Origin: Mrakia gelida | Lineage: Eukaryota > Basidiomycota > Tremellomycetes > Cystofilobasidiales > Mrakiaceae | Direction: 5' to 3' | NCBI GenBank assembly: GCA_024345305.1 | Contig: BRON01000023.1 | Coordinates: 1-64,000, forward strand | DNA: 64,000 nucleotides | Part shown: positions 31,185-41,477 of the stretch, piece after piece | Layout: each line of letters begins with the position of its first letter | Numbering within the stretch: position 1 is the first letter of the stretch | Position numbers and translations under genes: made by a program | Notes under the pieces: model-generated | Database searches by the model: none | Told to the model about the DNA's origin: nothing | What the model saw: the letters and a program-made list of their open reading frames with translations, nothing else

Positions 31185-31550
31185 GCTAGGGTGGCTGATC
31201 AGCGGAAAAGTTGTTGGAAGGAGGGAGTTTTTAGGAAGGCTGGATTGTTGGAATTTCGAAGCCGAGGAACCGCTGGAGTAGAGGGAAGATGCCATTTGCA
31301 TCAGCGACCAGGTACTTTTATCGATCCATCTCTCTTGCAGATCAGACACGTCGTACTTGAAAAACGACAGCTGTCTTTTTCTTTATCCATTTGTTTCGCC
31401 TTTTCACCCGGTCTTTGTATACGAAGGGCCCATGTCGTTGCTATAGAAAAATTGGTAAAAATTGGTGGAGACGAACAAGCAGAGGAGGGTGGCCGAAGAC
31501 ACCCCAGCCACCCGCGACGCGTCCGCTGATCCAGGTCCATCAAGCAATTC
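31185..31550 (+). repeat. gypsy gag-region relic, inverse copy of 42883-43225
   Basis: This stretch is the reverse complement of 42883-43225 with moderate divergence. Shared blocks include AAAAGTTGTTGGAAGGAGGG, GATCCATCTCTCTTGCAG and GTCCATCAAGCAATT. In the minus-strand element this region covers the end of gag and what follows, so 30590-31550 is probably one degenerate element in plus orientation. Confidence 0.7.
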
Positions 31551-32859
31551 CTTCTGACCCTTACCGTCTTCGCGAGGACATCGAAAGCAACGGGACCATG
31601 AAAAGTCGGAGTGCATTGATATGCAGAGGAAAGACAGCGGTAGAGAAAAGACAGCCTGTCGTTTCAATTCTTGTTCTCTCACACAGTGAGTATGATCTAA
31701 TGGCAAGAGACTCAAGATGAGAGGAGTTTGAGAGGTCTGTGGATTGGGCAGGACCACCAAGCGAACACGAGGGAAACAAAACCCATACAAGGAGTCAAAG
31801 AGGACAGTTGAAAAGGAAAGAGTCGAGTGCTCAGGGGTTGGGGAAACAGGGAGTCTATCTCATAGTGGAGGCGGAGAACCGACTGGTCACCAAGCTGAGA
31901 AGGATGCGGAAGACGAAGAAGCAAACCTGAGGGAGATCGAAAAAGACGTAAAGTAGGTGGACGTGGTGGCGGCGTACCCAGCCCCAGTCGCGTACTATCG
32001 AAAGAACGTCGAGGGCTCCAATTCGACGCGTCGGAAAGCGATGAGAGGAGTTGCGAGTCTTACAAGACAGAACTCGCAGCTGCTCGTGGCCATCGAGAAG
32101 GCATTTTGACGTATCGTTCGAGTGCTTCGATGTAGTCGACGGCCCACTCGGCGCAGGTTTCGCCAGAGGGTGGGTCTATTCGACCAGACAACCGAGTGTC
32201 ACAGCCGGGCCGAGACCCAGAAAACGGGCCACTTCGACTTCTACCCCCTAAGCAAAGCTCTTCCCCGACTCCCCCATGCAGGTCTAGGTTTCGAGAAATT
32301 GCTCGTTGAAGTGGGAAATCGGAGCGAAGGTGTCGAGGGGTCGGGTGCTTGGGAGGAACGAGGCGAGGTAAGATCAAAAGGTGATTCAAGAGAGGGAACA
32401 AACGACGAACATGACGTGGGATTGATGAAAGAACGTCAAGGAGGATATAAGTTCCACCTGCAGAGCGACCTGGACTACCTCCACTCTCGAGCAAGCTGAG
32501 GAGGTTCTCAAACGGTCGACAGACGCAAGGATCGTTCGGAACCCTTAATGGGACAGTCTTGGATATTCGCTGACTTTGGGAGGCCCAAATAAAGTAGACT
32601 CCTCACGGTGCGTCGATTGGTTTGCTTTTGGTTTTGGTTTTGTCGCCTGTCTGCTTCGCTTTCCACTCCCTCCTTGCTTTTTTGTAATCATCTTTGAGTG
32701 CTTGCGGTCTTTCTTCTCCTCATTTTTCGATTTGTGTTCTCTCCTACCTCTCTGCCCGCTTTCGCAGCTTTCTTCTCCGTGATTGTTCACTTTTACACAT
32801 CAGTTCTTTTTGCGTTCATTTGCATCTCTCTTTGACGTGCATCAGAAAAAGAGGAAGGA
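31551..32859. other. no gene recognised
   Basis: Mixed low-similarity sequence. 32348-32398 resembles part of the gypsy LTR (GAACGAGGCGAGGTA, AAGGTGATTCAAGA). A minus-strand frame near 32060-32200 (EWAVDYIEALERYVK) might be a decayed exon. Nothing firm. Confidence 0.35.
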
Positions 32860-33218
32860 TGTGAGGATCGAGCGAGGAGCGGGGATGGCGAGGGAGCGAG
32901 AGCGACGCGACGAAGAGAAGTCAGGTGTTTATCGAGGAACGAGGACGAGGTATGATCCAAAGGTGATTCAAGATAGAGGTTAGAAAGTAGAAAGCGAGGC
33001 GAACATATTTAAGGGAGGCGAAGCGATCAAAGGAAAAAGAGAACAAAAGACTTTGAAGGCTGAAACGATAACAGGGGAAGAGTTATGAACAAAGGGACAA
33101 AGGCAGAACACGTAGCTGAGAACAAAGGACTGGTAGCGGTGAAAGGGAAGTAGGGAGAAGAAAGGGAAAGAGTAAGGGAGAGTGAAACAAGAAGGAGCTG
33201 AAACCTGATTCCCTGACA
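32860..33218 (-). repeat. Ty3/gypsy LTR abutting kinase copy 4
   Basis: 359 bp, TGTGAGGAT to TTCCCTGACA, near-identical to 18561-18919. Flanks AAGGA and CGAAG are not a target duplication. Kinase sequence starts within about ten bases of its right end. Confidence 0.9.
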
Positions 33219-34720
33219 CGAAGTCCAGCTCCTTCGACAACTTGATCACGTCCACATCGTCCGCTTTGAGGACTACATCTAAACACCTCTTACGAAAAAC
33301 ATCATTATGGAGTTCTGCGCGAAAGAGGATCTTCACACCTTCATCAACAGTCACCGAAGTCAAGGGTGAGCCTTTCTTGCTATGCCGCTTGTTCCCCTTC
33401 GTCAGTAAGGCGCACCTGACAGATTTGATTCAGTGTTTACGTTGACGAAGGAGCAATCCAGAATATAGTCATAAGCCTCACCCTCGCTCTACACTACTGC
33501 CACACTCCGACTTCGACGAGAGGCGCGATTCTTCACCGGGACATCAAGCCTGAGAATGGTACGTCAGGCTTTATCACGCCGGAGTGAAGAGAAGTCCAGG
33601 ACGACGGTGGCTTACTTCGCTAACCTTACCTCACGAGCATATTGCTTTTCGGCAGTGACGGGGTAGTGAAACTAGCAGACTTCGGACTTGGAAAGCTTCT
33701 GGACAGAAACCAGATCTTGACCCGTTCTCTTGTAGGAGTGAGTCTTGGTGATATCTGGCTGGGTCAAACCTGGGTCGAAACAGTGGAAACCCCCTTGCTG
33801 TCTTTTCAGATGTTGATCTTCGTTCCCGTTAACAACGGTCTGGGTTTCCTTCAGACACCTGGCTACCTCGCTCCTGTTCGTAGTATGACTCTTCCGCTGA
33901 TTAGGCAACTACACTGTAGGTTTACCCGCGGTCCGTCTCATTGGTTCTACAGGAGGTCGAAAAGGGTTTGCCCTACGACGCCAAGACAGATATGTACGGT
34001 CTTGGCTGCCTTGGGTACGAGATGGCGTCCCTCAAGTGAGTGAGAAACGAAAACGCGTAAGCCAAATCAGAATGCAAGAATGAGCAGCCTTTCTGACCAA
34101 ACTTTTTTTCTGTGCTGTAGATCCCCTACTCGGAAGCTCAACACAGGGGCTGAGCGAGCATTTCAGCTGATACTGCCCAAACAGTACTCGCAGGATTTAG
34201 GAATCATAGTGCTGAGACTGTTGGGAGAAAACGTGCGCCATATTTGCTTTACACTTGCATTTCGATACTGCCTCGTCTGACATCTTGCTGTCTTACAGCC
34301 AGCCCGACGACCGTCTGCAATAAGTCTTCTTGCTCATCCTGCCGTCGCATCATGGATGCTGGCCGCTCGATCTGTTTCTGAGTTAGTCCACTCTTCTTTG
34401 ACGTCTGATGGTCGGCAAGCGAGATCCAACTTGCTTTCCCAGCTAACATACGTCTATTTACTGCTTTCTGTCGCGCGGACAGTCGATCCACTAGAGTCTT
34501 GCTTGCCAAAAAGGAGGCTGACCTTCAAGACCTCGCCGCAGACCTGAAGACACTAGAGCTACAACTTAGGGCCAAGGAGTCAGCCTTACGAGCACAGCAG
34601 AGAAGGTGAGCACGTACAGACAGCCCTCGGTCTGAAGATCATTTAAAGAATCCGATTGACGCGTCCTCCAAATCTTTCAACAGACTTCGTGCCACTCTCT
34701 CGCCGTCGCCAGAGCTATGA
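33219..34720 (+). pseudogene. Nek-like protein kinase, copy 4 (5'-truncated)
   Basis: Nearly identical to 25545-27046, shifted by about 7,674 bp, but lacking the first exon and the start of exon 2, so the glycine loop and ATP lysine are gone. The first readable residues correspond to LLRQLDHVHIVRFEDYI, with a TAA replacing the glutamate codon after that (CTA AAC CAC reading). It keeps the HRD, DFG, TPGY and PARRPS exons and the coiled coil. It shares the damaged acceptor (CATAT) before the DFG exon with copy 3, so both descend from an already damaged ancestor. The stop corresponding to that of copy 3 is at 34718-34720. Confidence 0.88.
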
Positions 34721-35199
34721 TGACTTGACCAGAGGGGAACGACTGCTTCAAAGAACTTGAGCACGCTGAGGACAAGCAGTAGATGACGTCTCAGCTTTTT
34801 TCATCCTGTTTGCGTTTCACTTCCTTTCATCTATCCCATTTGTTTCTTTCTCCAGCGACACTTGCCTTTCCCTCTCACTATCTACCACTCACCTTTTCAT
34901 CCTCTTCGTGCATCGCTTCCTCTCATCCGTTTCATCTGTTCTCTTCCTTTTCGTACACTTTCCTTTTATTCCTACAACACTCTCCTTCATCGCACGACCT
35001 CTCCGCGCCGCCATTCCATTCCGCTTCGATCAGAGAGAGCCGTTCTCGAGCTAGCTCTCGGAGCTTTCCCGAGCCACACAGCCATCTGCGTCTTTACGCT
35101 GGGAACGGAATGAGGATGACGTTCCGGAGCCGATCGAGGGGGACATCGAAGGGCTGAGGATGGGTGCAGGTTGAGTTAGCGCATCGTTCCTCGACTCTT

Positions 35200-35949
35200 T
35201 TTCAGCTCGCCGTCGTTCTCCTTGCGGCTTCGCTCGTCTGGAGTCTAGCAGCAAGATTGGACTGGAGGTGGGAGAGTTGGATACCTGTAAGAGTGACGAG
35301 GAGGAGAGAGACGCATGCCGAGCGAGCAAGCTCGAGGCTGGATTGGCAGTTCGGTTGGAGTCCACGAGCTCTCGTAAGTCGGCCTTCTTTCTCGACGCGT
35401 CCCTTCTCTACTTTCAAATCTGACCGTTCCCTTCTTTCTCCCCCCCTCCCATAACAGACCATCGTTCTCGCCTACCTCACCTTCCTCTACGTCCCCTCCC
35501 TCCCCGATCTCATCTCAGCCGCTCCTCCCTTTAACACCTCCCTCACGCCCGCATATCTCTCCCTCACCCACCAATCGTTCACCTCCACCTCCCTCATCCG
35601 CTTCATCAGACCAATTTACCACACCCCTAACTTCTTCGTCTTCGTCCGTCAAGCTGTTCACAACCATCGGTCAAGAACGTTCGGAGGAAGCTACAAAGTC
35701 GTCGCGTTCTTCGACTTCGGATCAGAGGTCCTCGCGTCGCTTCCGATCGTGCTCTCGTCGAAGTGAGGGAGGTGGGAGTTGATGGATCCCTGGAAATTCA
35801 CGAATCTGATAGAGGTGGTGATGAGGGGAGTGCTGGTGTGGCAGGCTTGGAAGTTGAGGCGGGTGAAGCAGGCGGAGGAAGAGGAGGAGGAGGAGGAGGA
35901 AGATATTGAAAAGGACGACGAGCGGGCAGTCACGTCGACTTGTTTCTAG
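35200..35949 (+). pseudogene. multi-pass membrane protein family, C-terminal part
   Basis: After a 3' splice acceptor at about 35206 the frame reads AVVLLAASLVWSLAARLDWR with one strong helix. An intron (35373-35457, GTAAGT donor, ACGCGT inside) leads to TIVLAYLTFLYVPSLPDLIS, FFVFVRQAVHNHRSRTFGGS, YKVVAFFDFGSEVLASLPIV and, after a TGA at 35764-35766, WELMDPWKFTNLIEVV, WQAWKLRRVKQ and a glutamate run ending TSTCF and TAG (35947-35949). The paralogue at 58263-58681 has TGG at the TGA site, so the stop is a point mutation here. At least three membrane passes. Unknown function. Confidence 0.6.
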
Positions 35950-36425
35950 AGTATCATTTATCTCTCTTTCTCTGTTTTCTATCGGCTTCTATCTGGTTAC
36001 ATCGTAGAAAAGTCGTAGTGATTTCTAGTAGGTTTCCACGAAATTGACCCATGGGTACATAAGCTCGCGAACCTCGCAGAGTGTTGCTTTTCACTTGTAC
36101 TGACGAGCATCTCTCTGCAGCGAACTACACCCACCTTCTATAAGAAGGGTGATCTGCAGATTGGTTGGAGATTCTAATCTTCTTTAAACTTTCTGCGACT
36201 CGGCCCTTCATTCTCTGCAACAGCTGTCAGTCCAACTTCCAAAGGAGGACGATCGGGAGTCCTACGCGAAGAGCAACTCAGCGATGAGTTCCACCCTGCC
36301 TCGACTCGCCTCCTTGCTCGTCTCTCGGGTGTTCTGTTGAAGAGAGCGACGCGAGGAGGCCGCGTGCCCCATTTCTCATATAGCTCGTCTAAAAGAAAGG
36401 TTAATTACCAGGTGCCGAGCGCCTT
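35950..36425. other. downstream region shared with 58087-58260; no gene
   Basis: 36040-36115 is the reverse complement of 58090-58165 (CTGCGAGGTTCGCGAGCTTA block), so the duplication carries the 3' flank of the membrane gene. No gene is seen in the rest. Confidence 0.5.
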
Positions 36426-36479
36426 GTCTGCTTCGTGGTCTCGTTCCGTCTTGTCTGCTTCGTGGTCTCGTTCCGTCTT
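36426..36479. repeat. 27-bp tandem repeat, two units
   Basis: Two identical 27-bp units (start GTCTGCTTCGTGG). On the minus strand they encode the nine-residue repeat KTERDHEAD twice, so the unit length keeps frame. Confidence 0.9.
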
Positions 36480-37140
36480 AGACGGCGTAGATGAGGCCCC
36501 GGTTTGAAGTCGGTGAGGTACTGGTGGAGAGGGTAGTTGCGCCCGAGAAGACAGATGTTGTGACGGTCGTCGATGGGCTCGTAGACGAGAGGCCTGTTGC
36601 CTTGTTTGAGGAACTGCTGGAAGAGGGAGTCGTCCGGTTAAGTTCGAAGAGAGGAAGGTTGCCGACGAGGACCTCGGCGGTGACCGGGAAATATCGAGGC
36701 TGGCTCTTCCTGGCCCTAGAGATGAGGTGAGCTTGCAAAGGACTGTCAAATCGGATATGATACTGTTCGATGTCGCCGCGGCGTTCGGGGTGGTGGGTTC
36801 GAAGATGGATGAGGAAGACGCGAGACTTCGCCGTGCAGACGTGGAGGAAGGCGAAGTTGCAGTGGAGGCAGATCCGCCCGTGGTGAAGGGGGAGGAAGCT
36901 CATCTGATGGACAGCTTGGGGGTGATGGAAACCCGAGAGGAACGGTGGCAAGACGGTGGCAGGGTCGCGGGAGGGGACGAGCGACTGGAAGGTGGAACCG
37001 AGTGACTTTTTGAGCTCCTTGTGGAAGTTGGTAATGTGGTAGAGGGGCTTGGCGACGACGAAGCGGCAATCGAGGTAGAGGGGAAGAGGGAGCCGACGAA
37101 GAGAGGAAGGAGGAGGTGGTGATGAGCTCGGTCGTTTCAT
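36480..37140 (-). pseudogene. unidentified protein fragment, paralogue of 28376-29040
   Basis: The minus strand reads MKRPSSSPPPPSSLRRLPLP at 37140, then CRFVVAKPLYHITNFHKELK, ARKSQPRYFPVTAEVLVGNL and, in a shifted frame, RPLVYEPIDDRHNICLLGRN. A one-base deletion near 36642 relative to the other copy breaks the frame after LPLFE. Family unknown to me. Confidence 0.4.
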
Positions 37141-37547
37141 TGGTTCAAGTCGATGAAAGATCTACACCGAAGACTGACTCTTGGAGTCCTCCGACTTCTG
37201 CTAAAATCTGGTTCGAGTGTCATGTTCCGAGATGTTGAGGATGGGGGGAGGGTGGGCTGCACAGGAAGAGGAGCGAGAGAGGGAGATCCAACGGTCAGCA
37301 TGGGAAGGAGCGTCGAAGGAGGAGATGAGCTCTGGCTCGGTTGGGACTGACAGAGTGATGGTCAACCCGCAAGTGCTCAGTCCGGGAAGGATGAACGAAG
37401 GAGGGGAGAGTCTTGAAGAGGAGGCTTCCATCTTGAGAGAAAGATGAACGGAAAAGAAAGAAACGAGGCGAGATGGAGGGTGGCAGGGAAGAAGAAGGAG
37501 GACAAGAAAGCTCAAGAGCTGACGCCTGGCCCTCTTTCTTTTCAGCC

Positions 37548-39102
37548 TCGAACGACGACCGTGTCTGCTACCAAACCTACTTCGCTTTCTCTCCCTGGAA
37601 CTCTTCATCTCTACCCTACGAAAGAGGAAGGGTCGTCAAATCCCGTCTTTCAATCAGCCCTACAGGAGTCGACCAAAGTCGTGAGTTCAACGTTTCCTCC
37701 TCCTCCACCTCGACGCTTCCCTTCGTTCCATCTCGTCCTTCGTTCTCGCTTCCTTCGCTGACCCTCGCTGTTTTCTCTCTCTCTCCTCAACCATCTCAGC
37801 TTATCTTCCTTCCAGGTCTCTTCGATGGCATTGGATCTGTACCCTACGCCGGCTTCCTCAGCAGCAAGCTCGAGAAGATGGGAGTTTGTGAGTCCTCTCG
37901 GTCTTTCGTCGTTGCGCTCTCCCCGTTTTTGATGAGAGAGTCGCTAGGACATCAAGATCTCTCTCTCCAGTGCTGCGGCTCGTCGGATATCACTCGCAGC
38001 GACATAGAGCTCATCGAAACTCCTCTCTCAACGACGAGCCAATGAACTGACACCCCCCGTTCCGTCTTCCCTCCCCACGTCCCACCCTCTTCATAGCTCA
38101 ACCCCACCTCCCCTTAGCCTACAGAACCTTATGTCACGGCTCTCTCCACCTGGACTGCGACGAAATCGACGCTTGGTTCGACTTCTTCAAGACCGTTGAA
38201 GGTTCGTCCCTCCCTCATGCGATTCGTTGGTCTCGCTCTTCGGCCCTCGTCGCGTCTCCCTCTCGCTGACTCCGTCCGCCCGCCTCTCCTTCTCCGTTCA
38301 CCCTCGAAGACAAGACGGAGGTCGCCCTGATGGGTCACTCAACAGGTTGCCAGCAGATCATGCGCTACCTCGCCTCCGAACCCAAGAGGTCGTCGATCCA
38401 GAAGGCGATTCTTCAGGCGCCTGGTGAGCTCACGATTCACTCGACTTTTCCTCTCTCGTTCTTACTTTCCTGCTACCGCGGACACTCTCGCTCACTCTTC
38501 CCTGCCTTTTTTTTACTCTCTGCACGATTCGTTCACAGTCTCCGACCGAGAAGCTCTAGCCGCCTACCCTCCCTTCCCCCCCCGCCGACCCATCTTCGCT
38601 TCCCTCGCCGCCGAACTGTACGCCGCTGGCCAGCGAGACAAGCTCGTTCCAGGAGGGAAGATGCCTTCGCCGCTAACGTGACGGTTCACCGAGCTTGGAG
38701 CTTGGCTTGCGTGGGGTGAGTCGTTTCGCTCGCTTTCTTCTTCCCGCGAGTCGTTCGACACGTCGAGACCTGACCTTCGTTCGTCTCTTCTCTTCTCCCC
38801 TCACCCTTCTTCGAACTGCAATCAACCCACAGCGGAGACACGACTACTCCTCTCTCTTCGAACCTCTCCCTCTCGACATCACCTTCGTCAAACCTCCTCC
38901 CTCGACACCGACGCTCTTCCTCTCTTCCTCGAAGCACGAGCACACCCCCAACGCGTCCACGGCTCAGCCTGCGTCGCTGAAGGCTTGGGAAGCGGCGGTT
39001 CCGAAGGAGTTGGAGTTCAGAGGATCGATGCTGGAGGGGAGTCATGAGCTAAAGGACGGGGGGGAGGGGTGGGAGGAGTTGGCCCGTTGGGAAACGAGTT
39101 GA
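37548..39102 (+). pseudogene. DUF1749-type alpha/beta hydrolase (decayed)
   Basis: Exons can be read in family order: GTLHLYPTKEEGSSNPVFQS (ending 37680), LIFLPGLFDGIGSVPYAGFL followed by SSKLEKMG (37800-37887), SLHLDCDEIDAWFDFFKTVE (about 38125-38200), TEVALMGHSTGCQQIMRYLA with the nucleophile motif GHSTG (from about 38315), SDREALAAYPPFPPRRPIFA (from about 38540), and TLFLSSSKHEHTPNASTAQP (to TGA at 39100-39102). This fits the DUF1749/UPF0613 serine hydrolases of fungi. Between LVPGGKMPSPLT and the last block the frame shifts at least once, and the block after SSKLEKMG (37980-38040) does not read well. It is probably a pseudogene. First exon not found. Confidence 0.6.
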
Positions 39103-39779
39103 GAGGGTGGTTGGCCACCTGAGGGGAACGGGGCTAGGGATGGAAGATGGTGGGGACGGAGTTGATCAGATGTAAGTTATCGCTACTGCGCGAAAAGTAG
39201 AAGGAGGTGCGCAAGAGAGTGATGAGGGAGAGGGGGAGAGAGATGGCGAAGAAGGAAAGAGAAGGGACGGACGACGCGTCGGGTGATCAGTCCTCGCTGG
39301 CGCACAACTCGCTGCTCTCGCGGCTGGGTTTTTTCATCAGCTTTCACCACCAGATCCTCCGTCTCCTGGCCGTTTGACGAGCAGCGGATCTGGGTTCGAA
39401 GGGATGGGGTGGTTTTGGTTGTTTGGAGGAGGAGGAGAGGGAAGTGACGAAGGGAGTCGTTCGAGGCTCGAGCTCGAGTTGGAGAAGGAACCTTGTGGTT
39501 GAATTGAAAGGGGTGATGTAGGGCTAAGTCAATGATCTTTGATTGGCGTCTTGGTCATGGAACCTGACTCTTTCCTTTTCGTTCCCTCTTCGCTCTCCGG
39601 TCCCGACCCCCGTCGCTCGACGCGTCGGCTCATCTTCCCTCGCCCGACCACCCTCTCCTGATACATCATCTCCTTTTCCGTTTACACCGTTGTAATCATC
39701 ATCACTTCGCGCCCAAAGTATCGCTCTCGACCGAACCGAACCTCCCCATCTCTCTCCTTCGTTTATTTTGCCTCCGTCG
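39103..39779. other. no gene recognised
   Basis: Intergenic-looking DNA. 39540-39770 is pyrimidine-rich and could be a promoter for the epsin-like gene fragment, but orientation does not support that. Confidence 0.35.
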
Positions 39780-39969
39780 TGTTGAATATGTTGATTAATG
39801 CGTCGAGATTACTGTTCATATTTGCTTAATACTCTTCATCGCCTCCACGTTTCACTTCCACGTAGTTACACGTCGCTCTTTCTTTCGACCTCAAGAACTT
39901 TCGTCTTCATAGCTTAAGTTGATACAATAACTTGCACAACCTAACTTCCCAGGACCGGAAGTTTCAACA
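39780..39969 (+). repeat. copia LTR-A solo with intact target duplication
   Basis: 190 bp, apparently identical to the LTRs of the complete element. It is flanked by the 5-bp direct repeat CGTCG (39775-39779 and 39970-39974), so this is a clean insertion followed by LTR-LTR excision. Confidence 0.96.
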
Positions 39970-39974
39970 CGTCG

Positions 39975-40185
39975 AACAACAAGAACACTCAACCGTCTCT
40001 CGTTCGTAGAACCCATCGCGAACGGGTTGTTCGATCCGTAGCCTGTAGGCTGAGCGACGAGTCGTTGCTGCTGCTGCTGAGCCTGAAGTTGTTGTTGATA
40101 GAGGTAGGCTTGTTGAGCTGCTCCTTGTTCTCGAGCGAGTTGGTCCTGCTGAGCTTGGTGACGCGACGAGGGAGGACAAAGCACT
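39975..40185 (-). pseudogene. epsin-like C-terminal fragment with NPF motif
   Basis: Read on the minus strand the frame gives HQAQQDQLAREQGAAQQAYL, a glutamine run (LQAQQQQQRL) and VAQPTGYGSNNPFAMGSTN. The QPTGYGSNNPF string is characteristic of the tail of fungal ENTH-domain proteins (epsins), where NPF binds EH-domain partners in endocytosis. No ENTH domain is present, as the fragment is cut by the LTR-A solo at 39969 and by a repeat near 40189. Confidence 0.5.
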
Positions 40186-40188
40186 ACG

Positions 40189-40310
40189 GAATGCTCTATG
40201 ACGTAGCTAGAAAGAAACCTATGGAAGAGAGAGAGAGAGAGAGAGAGGGAATGTTCTTGAAACAACTCGACGCGACTGCCCGCTCGTCGTCCTTTTCAAC
40301 ACGAAGGTCA
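40189..40310. repeat. fragment shared with 58188-58310 and 35920-36010
   Basis: The blocks GCTCTATGACGTAGCTAGA, AAACAACTCGACGC and GCTCGTCGTCCTTTT occur in the same order at 58188-58310 and inversely near 35920-36010, so this is another piece of the membrane-gene 3' region. It includes a GA microsatellite (40214-40240). Confidence 0.7.
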
Positions 40311-40329
40311 GCTCGCGAGCTGAAGAACA

Positions 40330-41477
40330 AGTCAGGGTTAGGGTAGGTTTCCGTAGTCATATCAAAATTTAAAGAGCAAGGTCAGAGAGCAAGAGAGAGG
40401 AAATTAGAAGACAAACAGGGGTAGGGCTCTCGGGAGTGTAGGAGAAAAAGCTGAACAACAAACTAGATGAGTTTCAATTTAGAGCGCTATGAAGTATCAA
40501 GAAAAGAAGCGAGAGGGCGAGAGCGAGACGAAAGGACGAGCGAGCTAACTCTAGTAACCAAGAAACCGAATCGAGCAAAGACACTAAGCATCCAAATTAA
40601 ACAAGGAGTTACGGTTACGGAAGAAAGAAAAGAAGGAGGGAGAGAAGCGACAACTAAAAGTGCCCAAGTGAGACTGAGCCCTAAGAAGAGTAAGCGAGAA
40701 TCTACTAAGCATTCTGACCACTGGGAGTCCTTCATCACCTCCCTGCACTCCTTCATTGCCTTCAACGTCCCATCCTCCAAACCACCTCCAATGGACACCA
40801 CCAGCGGAACAAAGGGGACTGCGACGCGTCCTGCGTACTTAGCCACCTTCTTCTTCATCGCCACCTCCAGCACGGCCTGTGCCGTCTCCCTCCACTCGGA
40901 CGCGTCCTCCTCTGGGTAGAGGTTGCGGGTCGCTCGCTCTGCTCCAACAGTTGCCAAAGAGACGATGGTGAGATCAAACTCTTTGGGACCTCCTCTGGTG
41001 CTGGTGACCTTGAAGTCGGTTCGAAGTCCAAGTCCTGGGATGGTCGGCTCCAGGTCAACAGTGAGGTCTTGGGATCCCTCGAGCGAACTTGCAAGAACCC
41101 TCTTCACCTGCTCGTGTCGAGCGAGTGTCCAAGGAGCGCGACTGAACAGACATCGTCATGACCAAAGGTGTTGTCGGCGGCAAAGGGCAGGCAGAGGTCT
41201 TCGCGACCGGGACAGAGCGTACGGAAGTGTAACCCAGTTGCCACCTCCGCGTCAGTGAGAGCGAGGTTGGGCGAGAAGGGGATCACAGAAAGCCAACGAC
41301 GACCAAGAGTGGATGCTGCTTCGACAACAGAGAGCTTCTCGAATGGGTTTAGACTGGAGAGAAGTTCCGATTGTCTGGCAGCAAACACCTTGGCGCATCG
41401 AGAGCCCTGGGAGAGGATCTCCTGATCTTCTTTAAAAGGAAGACCAAGGGTGGGAGCGAGGGCAGCGTCCGCAGAAT
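40330..41477 (-). mobile_element. 5'-truncated LINE-like retroelement with telomere-like 3' end
   Basis: On the minus strand two frames, offset by a frameshift near 41105, give the part after reverse transcriptase seen in several fungal non-LTR elements: RRWLSVIPFSPNLALTDAEV, then LRTDFKVTSTRGGPKEFDLT and a block VPFVPLVVSIGGGLEDGT. The pair Asp (LRTDF) and EFDLT could be a PD-(D/E)XK-like nuclease core, as in restriction-like-endonuclease LINEs, but that is inference. No reverse transcriptase motif remains. The 3' end (40330-40350) reads CCTACCCTAACCCTGA on the minus strand, a telomere-like tract. The 5' end lies inside the URA5 relic. Confidence 0.6.

Noticed and set aside
36426..36479. The 27-bp tandem repeat as a CRISPR or satellite
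   Set aside because: Two adjacent units without spacers; a coding duplication explains it.
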